A stretch of 64,000 nt of DNA, taken from the NCBI GenBank assembly GCA_964023205.1, contig OZ026848.1, positions 6,190,501 to 6,254,500 of the forward strand, read 5' to 3'. The DNA comes from Lutraria lutraria. Lineage: Eukaryota; Mollusca; Bivalvia; Venerida; Mactridae. Below are positions 10,745 through 20,718 of this stretch, in pieces. The notes under the pieces were generated by a model. It ran no database searches. It had not been told where the DNA came from and saw only the letters and a list, made by a program, of their open reading frames with translations. How positions within the stretch are numbered: the first letter of the stretch is position 1; each line of letters begins with the position of its first letter. A program made the position numbers and the translations under genes.

Positions 10745-10906
10745 CAGTCAAACCTAATTTAAAGGACACCTCCGAATGAATGCCATCTTGTGAAAAATGT
10801 GTTTTTTTAAATTTCATCAAAATGACCTCTGAATAAGGCACCCTGTCAATAAAGCCCATAAGATGTCCTGCACAAGGAAGGGTGGCTTGGTTTTCAGGTT
10901 TGATTG
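10745..10906. mobile_element. TA-flanked MITE, CAGTCAAACCT family, copy 2
   Basis: Cleanest copy: CAGTCAAACCT at the left, AGGTTTGATTG at the right, TA on each side (10743-10744, 10907-10908). Confidence 0.75.
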
Positions 10907-11112
10907 TATAAAAAAAATAAACATTATGAATCGAAGAAATATTAACTAAACAGACATAAATCAACGAAACAGACAAAATATGACCAGACAGGTAATATTT
11001 ATTGTGAGAGTCAGAAAATTAAATATGATGTGATATATATGTATATATATGCATCATATCAATCATAAAGAAAGATGAATATATCACAAATAACGACTTA
11101 TAATTCCAGTTG

Positions 11113-11550
11113 GTGAATATTGACATGGTTCTATTTTCAGAATTTGAAATTCAGAAATTTACCCGGGGTTGGGATAAAAATTGCCCGGGGGTCGGGAGAA
11201 AATGTCCGGGTGTCTGGACAAAATTTGTCCGAAGGAACGGGACAAAAAATGATCGGGGGGTCAGAGTAGCCTGGGGTTCGGTAGAAATGCCCGAGGGTCT
11301 GGATAATATTTGTCCGAAGGACCGGGACAAAAATTGCCCGGGGGTCGGGAGAAAATGTCCGGGGGATTGTACAAAATTTGGGACAAAAACTGCCCGGGGG
11401 TCAGGAAAATGGGGTGGGAACAAAAACTGCTAGGTTTGTTTCCATCCCCCGACATGGAGGGACGAAAGAACAAAATACGCAATGCGTCTGTCTTTTGTCT
11501 GATGAATATTGGCCTGGTTCTATTTTTAGAATTGGAAATTCCGAAATATC
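11113..11550. repeat. GC-rich minisatellite flanked by a ~45-bp direct repeat
   Basis: The core at 11160-11430 is built of variants of 'GGGACAAAAATTGCCCGGGG' and 'GGGAGAAAATGTCCGGG', with 'GGGA(T/C)AAAAATTGCCC' recurring at 11171 and 11324 and a variant at 11380. Flanking blocks at 11113-11160 and 11499-11550 share 'GAATATTG(A/G)C(A/C)TGGTTCTATTTT'. Overlapping frames on both strands are open only because of the repeat and low stop density. Confidence 0.75.
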
Positions 11551-11576
11551 CATTAAATATCAAGTTTCACCGTTGA

Positions 11577-12566
11577 ATATGACATTTATGTTTTATGGTT
11601 CTATGGTATCAGTTCTGGAAATCAAGATTTGCATCAACCAGCTGTATGATTCTACATGTATATTGTGCCTTCATGTAATTCGCAATGTGTCTAATTCCAT
11701 TTAACATCCTCAAACAAAATACTAGTAGTTGAACACATTGTCACAATGATATTTTCCTGTCATCTTGGTCCCTATGCATTAGCAGTGAACGTATCTAATA
11801 GACAAAATAATAATGAATGATTACACACTATATTTTAGACAAGCCGGAAGTAGGTTACTGCATGTATATTGTGCCTTGCTGAATGATCATGGTATGAATT
11901 TCGGGCCCGAAGGAAGTAATGTCAGATTTTTATTTTGGGGAGAGGCTAATTTTAGATTTTGTCTGACAACGGGGGAGGGAGTGGAATAAGTTATAGTCCG
12001 TTCAAAAATCCAATACGTCTAAAATTATTGGGGGCCCTAGTCCCTCAACCCCAATACCTCCTAGTTCCGACGGCCCTGAGTTTGATACACCCAGTATTAG
12101 AAGTAAATCCAAGATGCTTACTTTTTACACATGCTACTGGTTGGCTTCAGAAATGAGTTCAGAATAAACAATTATGTTTATACGGCAAATTGGAATAATG
12201 ATAAACTTCCGTTTAGAATAAACGAACAATATTATAGTTGACAAATAGAATTCTAGCATGCAGTATTAATTAATCTTTGTTTCTCCCAAAAATATATACA
12301 TGTGTATGTAAATATATAAAACTGTGATGGGGAACATGCTCCCAACTATGTATAAAAAAGTTCAATTTTATTGTTCACACAAACACACATAAAAAAAGTT
12401 GTACCAAGAGGTACAAATTAATATCATCCGTATTTAAAGTTTACTGAAATCCAGTCTATTAAAGGGGCGATAACTACTGAGTGAATACGAATTGTGATAA
12501 AAGGTTAGGCATGAAAGTATAGTGATTTATCGGAACAAAAAGCGTGTTTTAACTCGTGACAATGGT
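11577..12566. other. Intergenic, nothing recognised
   Basis: No convincing gene or mobile-element end. It lies downstream of the TLR on its own strand. Confidence 0.45.
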
Positions 12567-12567
12567 C

Positions 12568-12573
12568 TTTTAT
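12568..12573 (-). terminator. Candidate poly(A) signal of the TLR gene
   Basis: AATAAA on the minus strand, about 100 bases after the stop codon. A second AATAAA lies at 12367-12372. Confidence 0.45.
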
Positions 12574-12676
12574 TCAGAGGAGCAGTTTTGTATACAGAGC
12601 TCATCAATATCACTTGTGGTCATAGTGCACTATGTTCCATCTATTGTTACTGAGACTTTTGACAATCTGGTCTGAT

Positions 12677-15373
12677 TCACTGTTGAATCATTTGAATGAT
12701 CTTGTCAAGTATGACAGAATAATCGCCATTTGGCTTTAGCTGTAAAACCTGCTTTCCGGCGACGAAAGCTTTAACTTCTCCTGTCAACTCTTCGAGCGCC
12801 AGATCACCAACTACAACAAGAATTATTACATCACGTTTGGTATAAATACCTTCATACGCTGCCATGTTAAATTCAAAAACGTTCCAGAATTCCTCGCAAT
12901 AGGTCGCGCTCAACATAACAACAACTTTTTTGCTGTAACGAACAGCGTTAGAAATGCTTGCATACAAAGGTAAGTTATCAGCAAGAACTCCTCTGAAGGA
13001 CAAATGTAAATGTCGTTGTTGTCCTTGAATGTACGGGAAAACGACTTCCGTGACGAAGTCGTACATAGTCGTCTGTGAATTATCATCATCACCGTTTGTT
13101 AAGACTATAGATTCTTCAAATGAAAAGTAACAGTCTATGTCTAAGTTTATTTGTTTCCCAAGCAAAGGGTGGTATGGATTCACTTTATGACGACCCATAT
13201 AGTACAAATAACGGAGCTTCCATCTTTGCAAATAGATGCTAGCAACGGCAGTAGAAACTATTAATAGAACAAAGAATCCTAATATACATGACGTCAAAAC
13301 CATCCACGTGACACATTCTATTTTGAAACGGGTCAAGTTTGATTTGATACTAGAAACTGTTATTTGAGTATTGTTGATGTAAGTGCACTTTAAGGAAGAG
13401 TTGTCAACAAACTGCAAGTGTTCCTTTGTCTCAGCAAGCCAATGTACAAATGATGTGTATTGACAATTACACTTTAAAGGATTCCCCTGTAGATCTATTT
13501 GCATCAAATGTGAAACACTCAGGGATGATAACTGTGTTGCGGTTTCAGACCGAATGTAAATGATGTTGTTATCTGACAAATCCAAGAGTTTCAAATTAAC
13601 CAGAGTTTCAAGTGAAAACGTAACTGTTTGAAATCCGTTATTGGCCAATTTCAACACATATAAATACCTGTTGTTGTTGAAAATGGAATTTGGAAGATGT
13701 TTTAAACTGTTATCAGACATGTCCAAATATCTCAGATTTTGGAGATGGAAAAAAATCTCAGATTTCGACTGATTTAGTGATTTCCCTAGGCGATTGATGG
13801 AAAGATTCAAGTCTATTAATGCAGGAAAATCGACAAAAGTATCAGGGTCTAAGTACATTATTTCATTGCGTGATAAATTTAAATATTTGAGACAATGCAA
13901 ACCTAATATCATTCCTTTAAACTGTTTGAATTTACCGTTTGACACATCGAGAACTTCTAAAGAATTATTCTCGCTGACGTTAAAAGGAGACACTGTTTTA
14001 CCAACAGACAAATAGCTGATATTTAGGAAGCGGAGATTTGGTGGCAGAAGTACAGGATTTGGCCATGGTAATGCATGGAACATATCCTTACCGTTCCTGC
14101 CTCTTGTTGAATTATTGGACCCTAAAATGTTTGATTCTTTTTTTAAGATTTTAGACAGATGGACGGATAAGTATAAACCGTAATAATCAAATGCAGGTAC
14201 ATTATTGTCTATCATAGAGTTTTCCGTGGATACTTGTTTGTCTAGAGCGCCTGTTTGTTCATAAAAATTGTTTTGATTACTTCCATCTAAATATTCCAAA
14301 GAAGGCATTGTTGGAAGAAAGATTAAAAATAACCCATCACTTAAAATGTTATAATTTAGCAACAGTATTTTCAAAGTCTTTGGCAATATTAATACGAACT
14401 CTACTGAAATATTTCTAATTTTACTGCCCGACAGATCCAGTGATATTAGAGATGTATTTTGTAGAGAATTAAAAGAGCGTCCGTCAACATCCTGTCCACG
14501 GTTACATGTGGTACTCATCCGTAATATCTCTATCATCGTCAGATTCAGGCCCATAGTGGTATTCCTCAATCCGTTTTCGCATAACCGTTTATTCCACGAC
14601 AAATCTAATGTTTTCAAATGCTTTAACATAGAAAATGAATACGGCATTACACTATCTACATGTGTTTCAACCAGTATTAATGTTTCTAGTTTAGTTTTTT
14701 CCAAGTTTGCGAAAGTACTTGTTGTAACCTCACCTAGCATACTTTCTTTATGATTACTAGTAAACCGCAAGTACCTTAATTCTCGGAGAAACGAGAAGCC
14801 TGGACCAAGATCAGTATGGCTTAAGCCGTCGGTAGTCAATCGTCTTAATGATTTTAATTCTTTGAGTTGAAAATCATGATAGGTGCAGTTTTTGCTTTCT
14901 TTGTTGCAGTTTACTTGTAGTCTAAGATCTTGTAAGTTAACTAGCGGTTTAAATACTCCATCAGCTAAACTTATCGGATATCCTAAGTGGTTGTATGCCA
15001 AGGAGAGAAATTTCAACTTCTTCAAACCCAGAAATGTAGTATTCTTTAGTTTCTTCAGCTCATTGTGAGATAAATCCAGGTATATCAATTTCGTTAGGTT
15101 CAAGAAGCTCAGAGTTTGGTTATTGATCCTTCCCAAAAAATTATTATTCAAAATCAGTTTCGTAGTCCATGGTGAAATGTTGATTGGTAGCACGCTGATG
15201 TTTGAAGCGCTGCAGTCTGTAATAACACGGTTATTTGCCTTCACGTGACATCGACATAGTTGTGGACATTCTACGGTGTTTGTCAATTCCTCATATACCG
15301 ATTTAGATGAAGCACTATGCATCAAAATAATTGTCTGAAGCAAAACACAGGACAGCATAATCCGATACTTCAT
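12677..15373 (-). CDS. Toll-like receptor, single-exon, intact
   Basis: An 898-residue type I membrane receptor. The start is the first in-frame ATG (15371-15373), directly followed by a signal peptide (about 1-23); the frame is open a little further upstream but without an ATG. An LRRNT (Cys 36, 40, 42, 54) leads into about 19-20 leucine-rich repeats, interrupted at about 367-445 by a repeat-poor, Asn/Ser-rich stretch. An LRRCT (N-P-L-K-C-N-C at about 631-637) precedes one transmembrane helix (about 690-715) and a TIR domain (about 742-896). Family knowledge: such receptors sense microbial or endogenous ligands and signal through TIR adaptors. In the TIR, box 1 is diverged (D-I-D-C-Y-F-S-F) and the box 2/BB loop reads R-G-V-L-A-D (794-799) instead of R-D-x-x-P-G; the E-E-F-W-N-V-F-E motif after box 2 is kept. 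So it is a TLR by architecture, but its adaptor coupling is uncertain. A close paralogue is broken at the left window edge. Confidence 0.93.
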   Translation of the reverse strand: MKYRIMLSCVLLQTIILMHSASSKSVYEELTNTVECPQLCRCHVKANNRVITDCSASNISVLPINISPWTTKLILNNNFLGRINNQTLSFLNLTKLIYLDLSHNELKKLKNTTFLGLKKLKFLSLAYNHLGYPISLADGVFKPLVNLQDLRLQVNCNKESKNCTYHDFQLKELKSLRRLTTDGLSHTDLGPGFSFLRELRYLRFTSNHKESMLGEVTTSTFANLEKTKLETLILVETHVDSVMPYSFSMLKHLKTLDLSWNKRLCENGLRNTTMGLNLTMIEILRMSTTCNRGQDVDGRSFNSLQNTSLISLDLSGSKIRNISVEFVLILPKTLKILLLNYNILSDGLFLIFLPTMPSLEYLDGSNQNNFYEQTGALDKQVSTENSMIDNNVPAFDYYGLYLSVHLSKILKKESNILGSNNSTRGRNGKDMFHALPWPNPVLLPPNLRFLNISYLSVGKTVSPFNVSENNSLEVLDVSNGKFKQFKGMILGLHCLKYLNLSRNEIMYLDPDTFVDFPALIDLNLSINRLGKSLNQSKSEIFFHLQNLRYLDMSDNSLKHLPNSIFNNNRYLYVLKLANNGFQTVTFSLETLVNLKLLDLSDNNIIYIRSETATQLSSLSVSHLMQIDLQGNPLKCNCQYTSFVHWLAETKEHLQFVDNSSLKCTYINNTQITVSSIKSNLTRFKIECVTWMVLTSCILGFFVLLIVSTAVASIYLQRWKLRYLYYMGRHKVNPYHPLLGKQINLDIDCYFSFEESIVLTNGDDDNSQTTMYDFVTEVVFPYIQGQQRHLHLSFRGVLADNLPLYASISNAVRYSKKVVVMLSATYCEEFWNVFEFNMAAYEGIYTKRDVIILVVVGDLALEELTGEVKAFVAGKQVLQLKPNGDYSVILDKIIQMIQQ

Positions 15374-15640
15374 TCTCGCTGTTAATTTTAAAGAAACAAA
15401 ACCGTATGTTTGTGCTAGCTTGCAGTGCACTCGTCCATATAATAATCATATAAGGAACATATAAACTGGTAAACTTCATTCTAAGTACAAAGACAGCTAA
15501 TACAATCGTTTATAATGTGTGTACTAGAAATCGTCAGACACTTCCTTATGTCATCAAATAAAAACTTCTTTGTTGAAGTAGTTTTACAAATAGTTATACA
15601 AATATACAAAAAAAAATCTTCGTTTTACGTATACAACAAT
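15374..15640 (-). promoter_or_regulatory. Leader and upstream flank of the intact TLR
   Basis: Homologous in blocks to 461-785 of the pseudogene copy, but without the ~105-bp leader insertion. The homology breaks near 15635, resumes in the MITE at 15655 and runs on to about 16110. No specific promoter element is assigned. Confidence 0.45.
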
Positions 15641-15654
15641 CTATAGATTGTGTA

Positions 15655-15814
15655 AAGTAAAACCTGTTTAAGCGGCCAACTGCGAATAAAGGCTACCATG
15701 TAAATAAAGGATATTCTTTTAAAAACTTTCATTACCCTCCGAGTTAAGGCCACCTGTCAATAAAGAATACATTACGTCTTTCCCAAAAGTGGTCTTTGTT
15801 CACAGGTTTGACTG
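15655..15814. mobile_element. TA-flanked MITE, CAGTCAAACCT family, copy 3
   Basis: Left end degenerate (AAGTAAAACCTG), right end AGGTTTGACTG intact. It occupies the position equivalent to the 1098 copy in the duplicated flank. Confidence 0.65.
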
Positions 15815-16110
15815 TTTTTACGATTTTGATGAATTTACGAATTAGATCGAGTTAATGTGCCATAATCCTTGTAGTAATCGTATATGTAGTATACGACGGA
15901 CAACTTAACAAATACACGTGAATCAATACAAAAGTTACCACATTGATAGGGCAGTAACAAACACATGATTAATTTGACCTGATGTCGGATGTATTTATTT
16001 TCCGGACAACTTATCTACAATCGTGTTCTTGGAAAGCGATCAACACCAACTTTACTTCTCATATTATGGGATAAACCGTGCAATATTACACTATCAAATC
16101 AGTAATTAAT
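15815..16110. repeat. Paralogous flank of 1257-1620
   Basis: Blocks such as 'AATTAGATCGAGTT', 'ACAAACACATGATTA' and 'CCTGATGTCGGATGTATT' are shared with the left edge of the window, in the same orientation relative to the TLR. Confidence 0.6.
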
Positions 16111-16144
16111 GTCCGCAAAAAGATCGAGGCTTAAAATACAGCTA

Positions 16145-16297
16145 CAATCAAACCTAATTTAAAGGCCACCATCTTGTGAAAAAGGTCATTCTTTTAAAAA
16201 TCGTCATTGATTAGGTTTCGTCAAAATGACCTCTAAATAAAGGCATCCTGTCAATAAAGGCCATACGATGTCTTGCACATGGAAGGGTGGTGATTGA
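16145..16297. mobile_element. TA-flanked MITE, CAGTCAAACCT family, copy 4 (3' eroded)
   Basis: Begins CAATCAAACCTAATTTAAAGG, shares the interior with the 10745 copy, and has lost part of the right terminus. Confidence 0.6.
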
Positions 16298-16487
16298 ATA
16301 TGAAAATGGTATAAAACACCATAAATCAATCTGACATAAAAACAGCAAAATAAAATAATGTTTTGACCAGATAGATAATATTTTGAGAGCTAGAAAGCAT
16401 ATCCATTGAAATAGCACTGACCTTACTCTGGCTAAATAAAATATCCTTCATTTAAAACAACTTCTGATTCTCGGTGATCTTCAATAC

Positions 16488-17061
16488 TGTTAAACCTCTG
16501 TAAAGCAACCCCCTAACCTGAAATTCTGGATCCACCTATGCACAGACTACAATGGGGTTGAACCCAATACATCCTGGTAGCAGCACCAGACAGTTGCAAA
16601 TCTAAACTTACCATCAACACATGTGAGATGTAAATTTGACAACATTGGAATAAACAGCGTCACTTACTACAATGTATCATTAAAATGCCTTCGAACTATA
16701 AAAGTAAAGCAAGAAGTCACACAATCCTTTGAAATTAGAAAAAAGCTAACAGTAAACAAATAAAATGCAATCTCTACAATGAGAAGTAAAAATAATTTTA
16801 AAACTTGCTTAAAACAGATCATTTCTTAAGCGATTGCATTTTTTTGTTTTTATTTTTTTTGTTTTTTGGACCACAGTATTCACACATGAGATATTTTACA
16901 GCAGCACAAAAATCTAACATAATATGGGAGAAGCTAAAGTATACTGTTGTTGCGAGGTTGTTGCTATAGAGAAGCCAAATTGATAGTTAAAAATCGTGCA
17001 GTGGGAAAACTCAAGGGAGGTTGTTGCACAGGAGAGGGCCGCTCGGGAGAGGTTACACTGT
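16488..17061. mobile_element. Probable inverted-repeat element, AACCTCT family
   Basis: Left end CTGTTAAACCTCTGTAAAGC and right end (reverse-complemented) CAGTGTAACCTCTCCCGAGC are similar inverted termini, each next to TA. The right part (16940-17061, with 'GAGGTTGTTGC' and 'GAGAGGGCCGCTC') is related to 38762-38934 and 54350-54455. Confidence 0.5.
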
Positions 17062-17215
17062 AGTTAAATAAACAAATATTTATCAGTTTGCGATTAGACT
17101 TGCCCAGAAAAACAACAAAGATGTGTTTCTCTAGAAAACTGTGCCCAAATGTCTGTCGCCTCTTGTTTGCCTCATTCTTGATATAAATTCTGCCAGTCTA
17201 TTTAAAGGGCATGCA

Positions 17216-17696
17216 CAGGAACTGCTGTGTCCTGCTTTTCGTACACCAAAAATGCGTTTGTCACTTGTAAAACCAAATATTACCGAAAAGTCAAAGAAAT
17301 GACCCTATAACGCGCGCCTCGGTATTTGTATGTCGGTTTGAATAAAAGGCTGTCAGACTTTTATTGACGACAACGATATTTCCGATTCGTCTGACGTTTA
17401 ACTGAGCATGTGCGCTGCCTTTCAAGTGAACATAACATGAGCAATACTTACCATTTCAGTTTGTTGACATTTTTTGCCGCTATGTTTTCGGTTTTGACAG
17501 ATCCCAAAAGTGTCGAGTTGTAAAAATGACGAATAATTTCTGAGGCCAAAATCGGCAGGTTTGGTAAATCTTGAAATGTGTATTTTGAGTAAACTAGCGG
17601 GATATTTCGTAAATATTTTACAGGGCTTTCATTAATTGATTTATGCATTAAAATGATATTGCTATTCGAGACACTTCAGTTCCAGGACATGCCCCT
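17216..17696. mobile_element. TTAA-target MITE (AGGGCATG family)
   Basis: AGGGCATGCACAGGAACTG at the left pairs with AGGGGCATGTCCTGGAACTG from the right; TTAA flanks both sides (17212-17215, 17697-17700). 481 bp, no convincing ORF. A lone similar end, 'ATGCCCCTTTAA', is at about 37770. Confidence 0.7.
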
Positions 17697-17700
17697 TTAA

Positions 17701-18580
17701 ACAAATATCTTAAACAGAAATAAACTTAAGTATAAAAACTTTATATCACATTTAATTTCGATAAATATGAACTTCCATACTATATTGTGTAATACATACA
17801 TTTGTTAACATAATGATCAATTTTAACATTTTAAAAGCCAAATCAAATATAAATTGCCAGACCGAAGAAATTTTATACATTGTATATGCTTTGATCCTTA
17901 CGCATCGATGCGTCATGTAAATGACAAGAGAACTCGTAAATTCGAATATTATTTTGTAAAAGTTAGCTTGTTCTCTCTCAAACTCTTTCGGTTGACTAAA
18001 TCGATACATAAATCTTTTACACAACTAATTTTCGCTCAAAACATGCAATTATCGTGCACCAAACCAAAAAATCACTGTATTGAATGTGTAACGTCAATAC
18101 TTATAATTTACCCTAATACCACGTTATGTGTCAAATTACTAATATTACCATTCTTATATTTTCCATGTTTTGGATATGTTTTATTTTTATCCTGTTACTA
18201 TATTGTTTTTAGACCTAATAAAGCAGTGACTGGATAAACCTGGCTGTATCCTGTCACTTGGTCACGTGGTCTGCTTTATTTCGTCACTGTGTATTCATAC
18301 GCGCCGTAGTCCACTCGTTATACAACAAAGTGTGATTTTCATATTACGAAATGATACAATGATATACATGTATGAATTAAGTGGATTTTTAAATTCTCAG
18401 CGTATTATTAGAATTTTTATTTCAAATAGCATGACGATTGTATGGGACTATTTAATTGTCGCGTCATGTTGCTGAACGGTTATGGCGTTGTAAAAGAGAG
18501 GGCCGCTTGATGAGTAAATAGAGTTTTGAGACTTATTTCATTGTAGAAGCAGATATTGTGTTGTAGAAACTGGAGAAATC
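17701..18580. other. No gene recognised
   Basis: A 127-codon plus-strand frame (17854-18237) is AT-driven and has no motif I know. Nothing else is supported. Confidence 0.4.
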
Positions 18581-18687
18581 GAATACATGGTGGGTGCTGA
18601 GATGGAGAACGTTTATCCGGTTCGGCACGAAAGCTTTCTAAGCCTCAGCGGATAAACCTTCGTCATCTCGGCACCCACCATGTATTC
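18581..18687. repeat. Foldback: 38-bp arms, 31-bp loop
   Basis: Arms 18581-18618 and 18650-18687 (starting GAATACATGGTGGGTGC) pair with four mismatches. This may be a short foldback element. Confidence 0.75.
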
Positions 18688-19079
18688 TCTATATTTCTTC
18701 TTTTTCAACATAAAGACCATATCTCTAGTAGGGTTAGTTTTTCTTTACACATGAGTAATCTAGACACGGAGACTTTTTTGAACAATTTTACAGGTATAGT
18801 TTGATAGTTTATTTTCAAAAAGGCATATTTGCGAGATTTGATTACCTCTAACTGTAATTACGAAAGTTGCGAATCCATGTATTTATATAAGGTGAGTACT
18901 GATGAAAAAAATAAGGAACAACTAGAAGTAAGGGAGACTTTGTTTATTCATCAAGTACAGTCTTCTTTCTGAGCTTTTATAAATTATGTAAAGTATGATA
19001 AATTACGAACTAATGTTTTGTTATTTGATGACATTATATCGGGTATATTCAGTCGATTTCATATACGACGACGGGTGTA

Positions 19080-19300
19080 AGTTGATGTAAGTTTTCCTGG
19101 ACTATATTCTAACCAGTACTGATTTACCCTTGCATAAGGAGCAACGTGTGAAACTTCTCCACAAGTGGAGAAAAATCGACATCGTTGTCAAGTTTTCATG
19201 GAAGTGCATGACCTGGCTCGATCGAGAATCCAACCCAGATCTCCAGGTTACTTTATAATAAACCCGGCGCAGTAACCACTGGACCTTGAAATGCCGCGGC
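19080..19300 (-). mobile_element. tRNA-derived SINE
   Basis: On the minus strand 'GGTCCAGTGGTTACTGCG' resembles an A box and 'GGGTTGGATTC' a B box, followed by 'TTTCTCCACTTGTGGAGAAG' and 'CAGTACTGGTTAGAATA' body blocks shared with other SINE copies in the window. Confidence 0.65.
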
Positions 19301-19609
19301 TCGAACCTTTTCTAAATGGCAAAAATGGCTCGCATAAGTACAAATACGAACACATATTATCCACATATCTTTTTGGGACTGAGTATATCACAATAATTCA
19401 TTTGTCAGAACGGTGCATAATTGTTATGGTGTATTGTAACCCCTATAATTAAAGTCATGTTGCTATATATCAACGGACCTGTGAGGATAAATTTGAATTC
19501 TATTTAAAACCCAAATTTACCTTTAATGAAGAAACAATGTCACAGATAACGATTCACGATGGATATATAGATTATGCTTGGACGACAATTAAATAATATA
19601 TAACATATA

Positions 19610-19771
19610 CAGTACATCCTCTCCAGAGCGGCCCTCTGTAGAGCAACAGCCTCCCTATAACAACACCTTCAAAATTTCCCAAAGCTGATATTCACTATAA
19701 ATTGAACCTCTGTAGAGCAACGGCCAGTATTAGCAGTTCCCACAGGGTGTTGCTCAACAGAGGTTGTACTG
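19610..19771. mobile_element. TA-flanked MITE, CAGTACAACCTCT family
   Basis: CAGTACATCCTCTCC at the left and AGAGGTTGTACTG at the right are inverted, each beside TA. About 162 bp. Relatives are at 38762-38934 and 54350-54455. Confidence 0.7.
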
Positions 19772-19981
19772 TATATAGATTGTAAATAACATATTGTAGA
19801 TATATATATTTTACTTAGAAATATCAACTAAGTGAGACACCTTTCAGTATTTGAAGCAATTTTTTTTTAAATTTCCTATGACGTATGCAATTTCGCTTGC
19901 AGTAATTAGTGAGTCAAGCTCCTAATCTGAAATACAGTCACCATCGTCAAAATCATGTGTACCACAAAAACATTGAGGTCA

Positions 19982-20330
19982 TCATTCACAAAATGTGAAA
20001 AAATGTTTTTTCAATGTCGAAAAATAATCATAGAATTCATATGTAGGCCTACTAATACCGGTATCGTCAGTTTTACGTTTCTTTGAAAAATGATTCCAAA
20101 AGTCCTTAGGCTTACTATTTCGGAGACGTCCAACTTCTTTCAATTTGGTGTAATTAGAATGCCTTCTTTTAATTCTAATCATGCGTTTATTGAATGATTG
20201 ATTGCTATACATATATCAATTCGATTGTGATCAGTTTTATTCAAGTTATACCTATGAGAATACTCCTTATATTCGTTTCGCATTTACACACGATCAGTAT
20301 CAAACCACTCAACCTTTTCATTGTTTGATC
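19982..20330 (-). pseudogene. Non-LTR retrotransposon fragment (endonuclease-RT linker)
   Basis: The frame on the minus strand ends in L-R-N-S-K-P-K-D-F-W-N-H-F and E-F-Y-D-Y-F-S-T-L, and further upstream reads E-W-F-D-T-D...N-E-Y-K-E-Y-S. This is the linker typical of non-LTR ORF2 proteins (usually W-F-D-x-x-C ... K-P-K-x-F-W). Stops interrupt it and neither catalytic domain is present. Confidence 0.6.
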
Positions 20331-20692
20331 CTGTAAAACGCTTTCGGTTACATACATCACTGCACCTTGGAAGCAAGGGTTCCGCTACATTGAGTAATAT
20401 GGATGTAAAATTTGTTAAGCGTTAATTTATTTCCCTTTCGGTACACGCATCAAAATTACTAGTTATGGTATTTGATGTAGGTATTATAAAAAATAAGACC
20501 CCTTCTAAACTCACCACGAAGGTCACTATTACTAAAGCACGATCTACTTTAATGTGATGTTTTAGCGGACCACGAGGAGCACGTTAATTTGGTGTGTGTA
20601 ACCAGTGAAATATTCAGTGACTTTTTACATCGTAAATTAACACATTTCTAACAGTTCTGTGTGCATTTTAGACGGAACTACCGTATCAGAGG

Positions 20693-20713
20693 ATGAACAA
20701 AAATGGCTTTTAG
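20693..20713 (+). promoter_or_regulatory. Six-codon upstream ORF overlapping the C1GALT1-like start
   Basis: ATG AAC AAA AAT GGC TTT TAG runs in a different frame across the main ATG at 20703. If this ATG is in the mature leader it could lower initiation at the main start. A possible leader splice acceptor (TTTTAG) ends at about 20671. Confidence 0.4.
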
Positions 20714-20718
20714 AAAAG
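20703..20718 (+). CDS. C1GALT1-like: C1GALT1-like coding exon 1 (16 nt)
   Basis: Encodes M-A-F-R-K plus the first base of Gly; followed by donor GTAATT. Chosen because it splices in frame to exon 2 and gives a short basic tail before the signal anchor. Because it is so short, this is the least certain exon. Confidence 0.65.

Noticed and set aside
11110..11704. Several overlapping frames of 88-108 codons on both strands
   Set aside because: Explained by the GC-rich minisatellite with few stops; no domain and no codon pattern.
12910..15068. Opposite-strand and out-of-frame ORFs within the TLR
   Set aside because: Shadows of the receptor coding sequence.
17854..18237. 127-codon plus-strand frame
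   Set aside because: AT-driven, low complexity, no recognisable domain or splice context.
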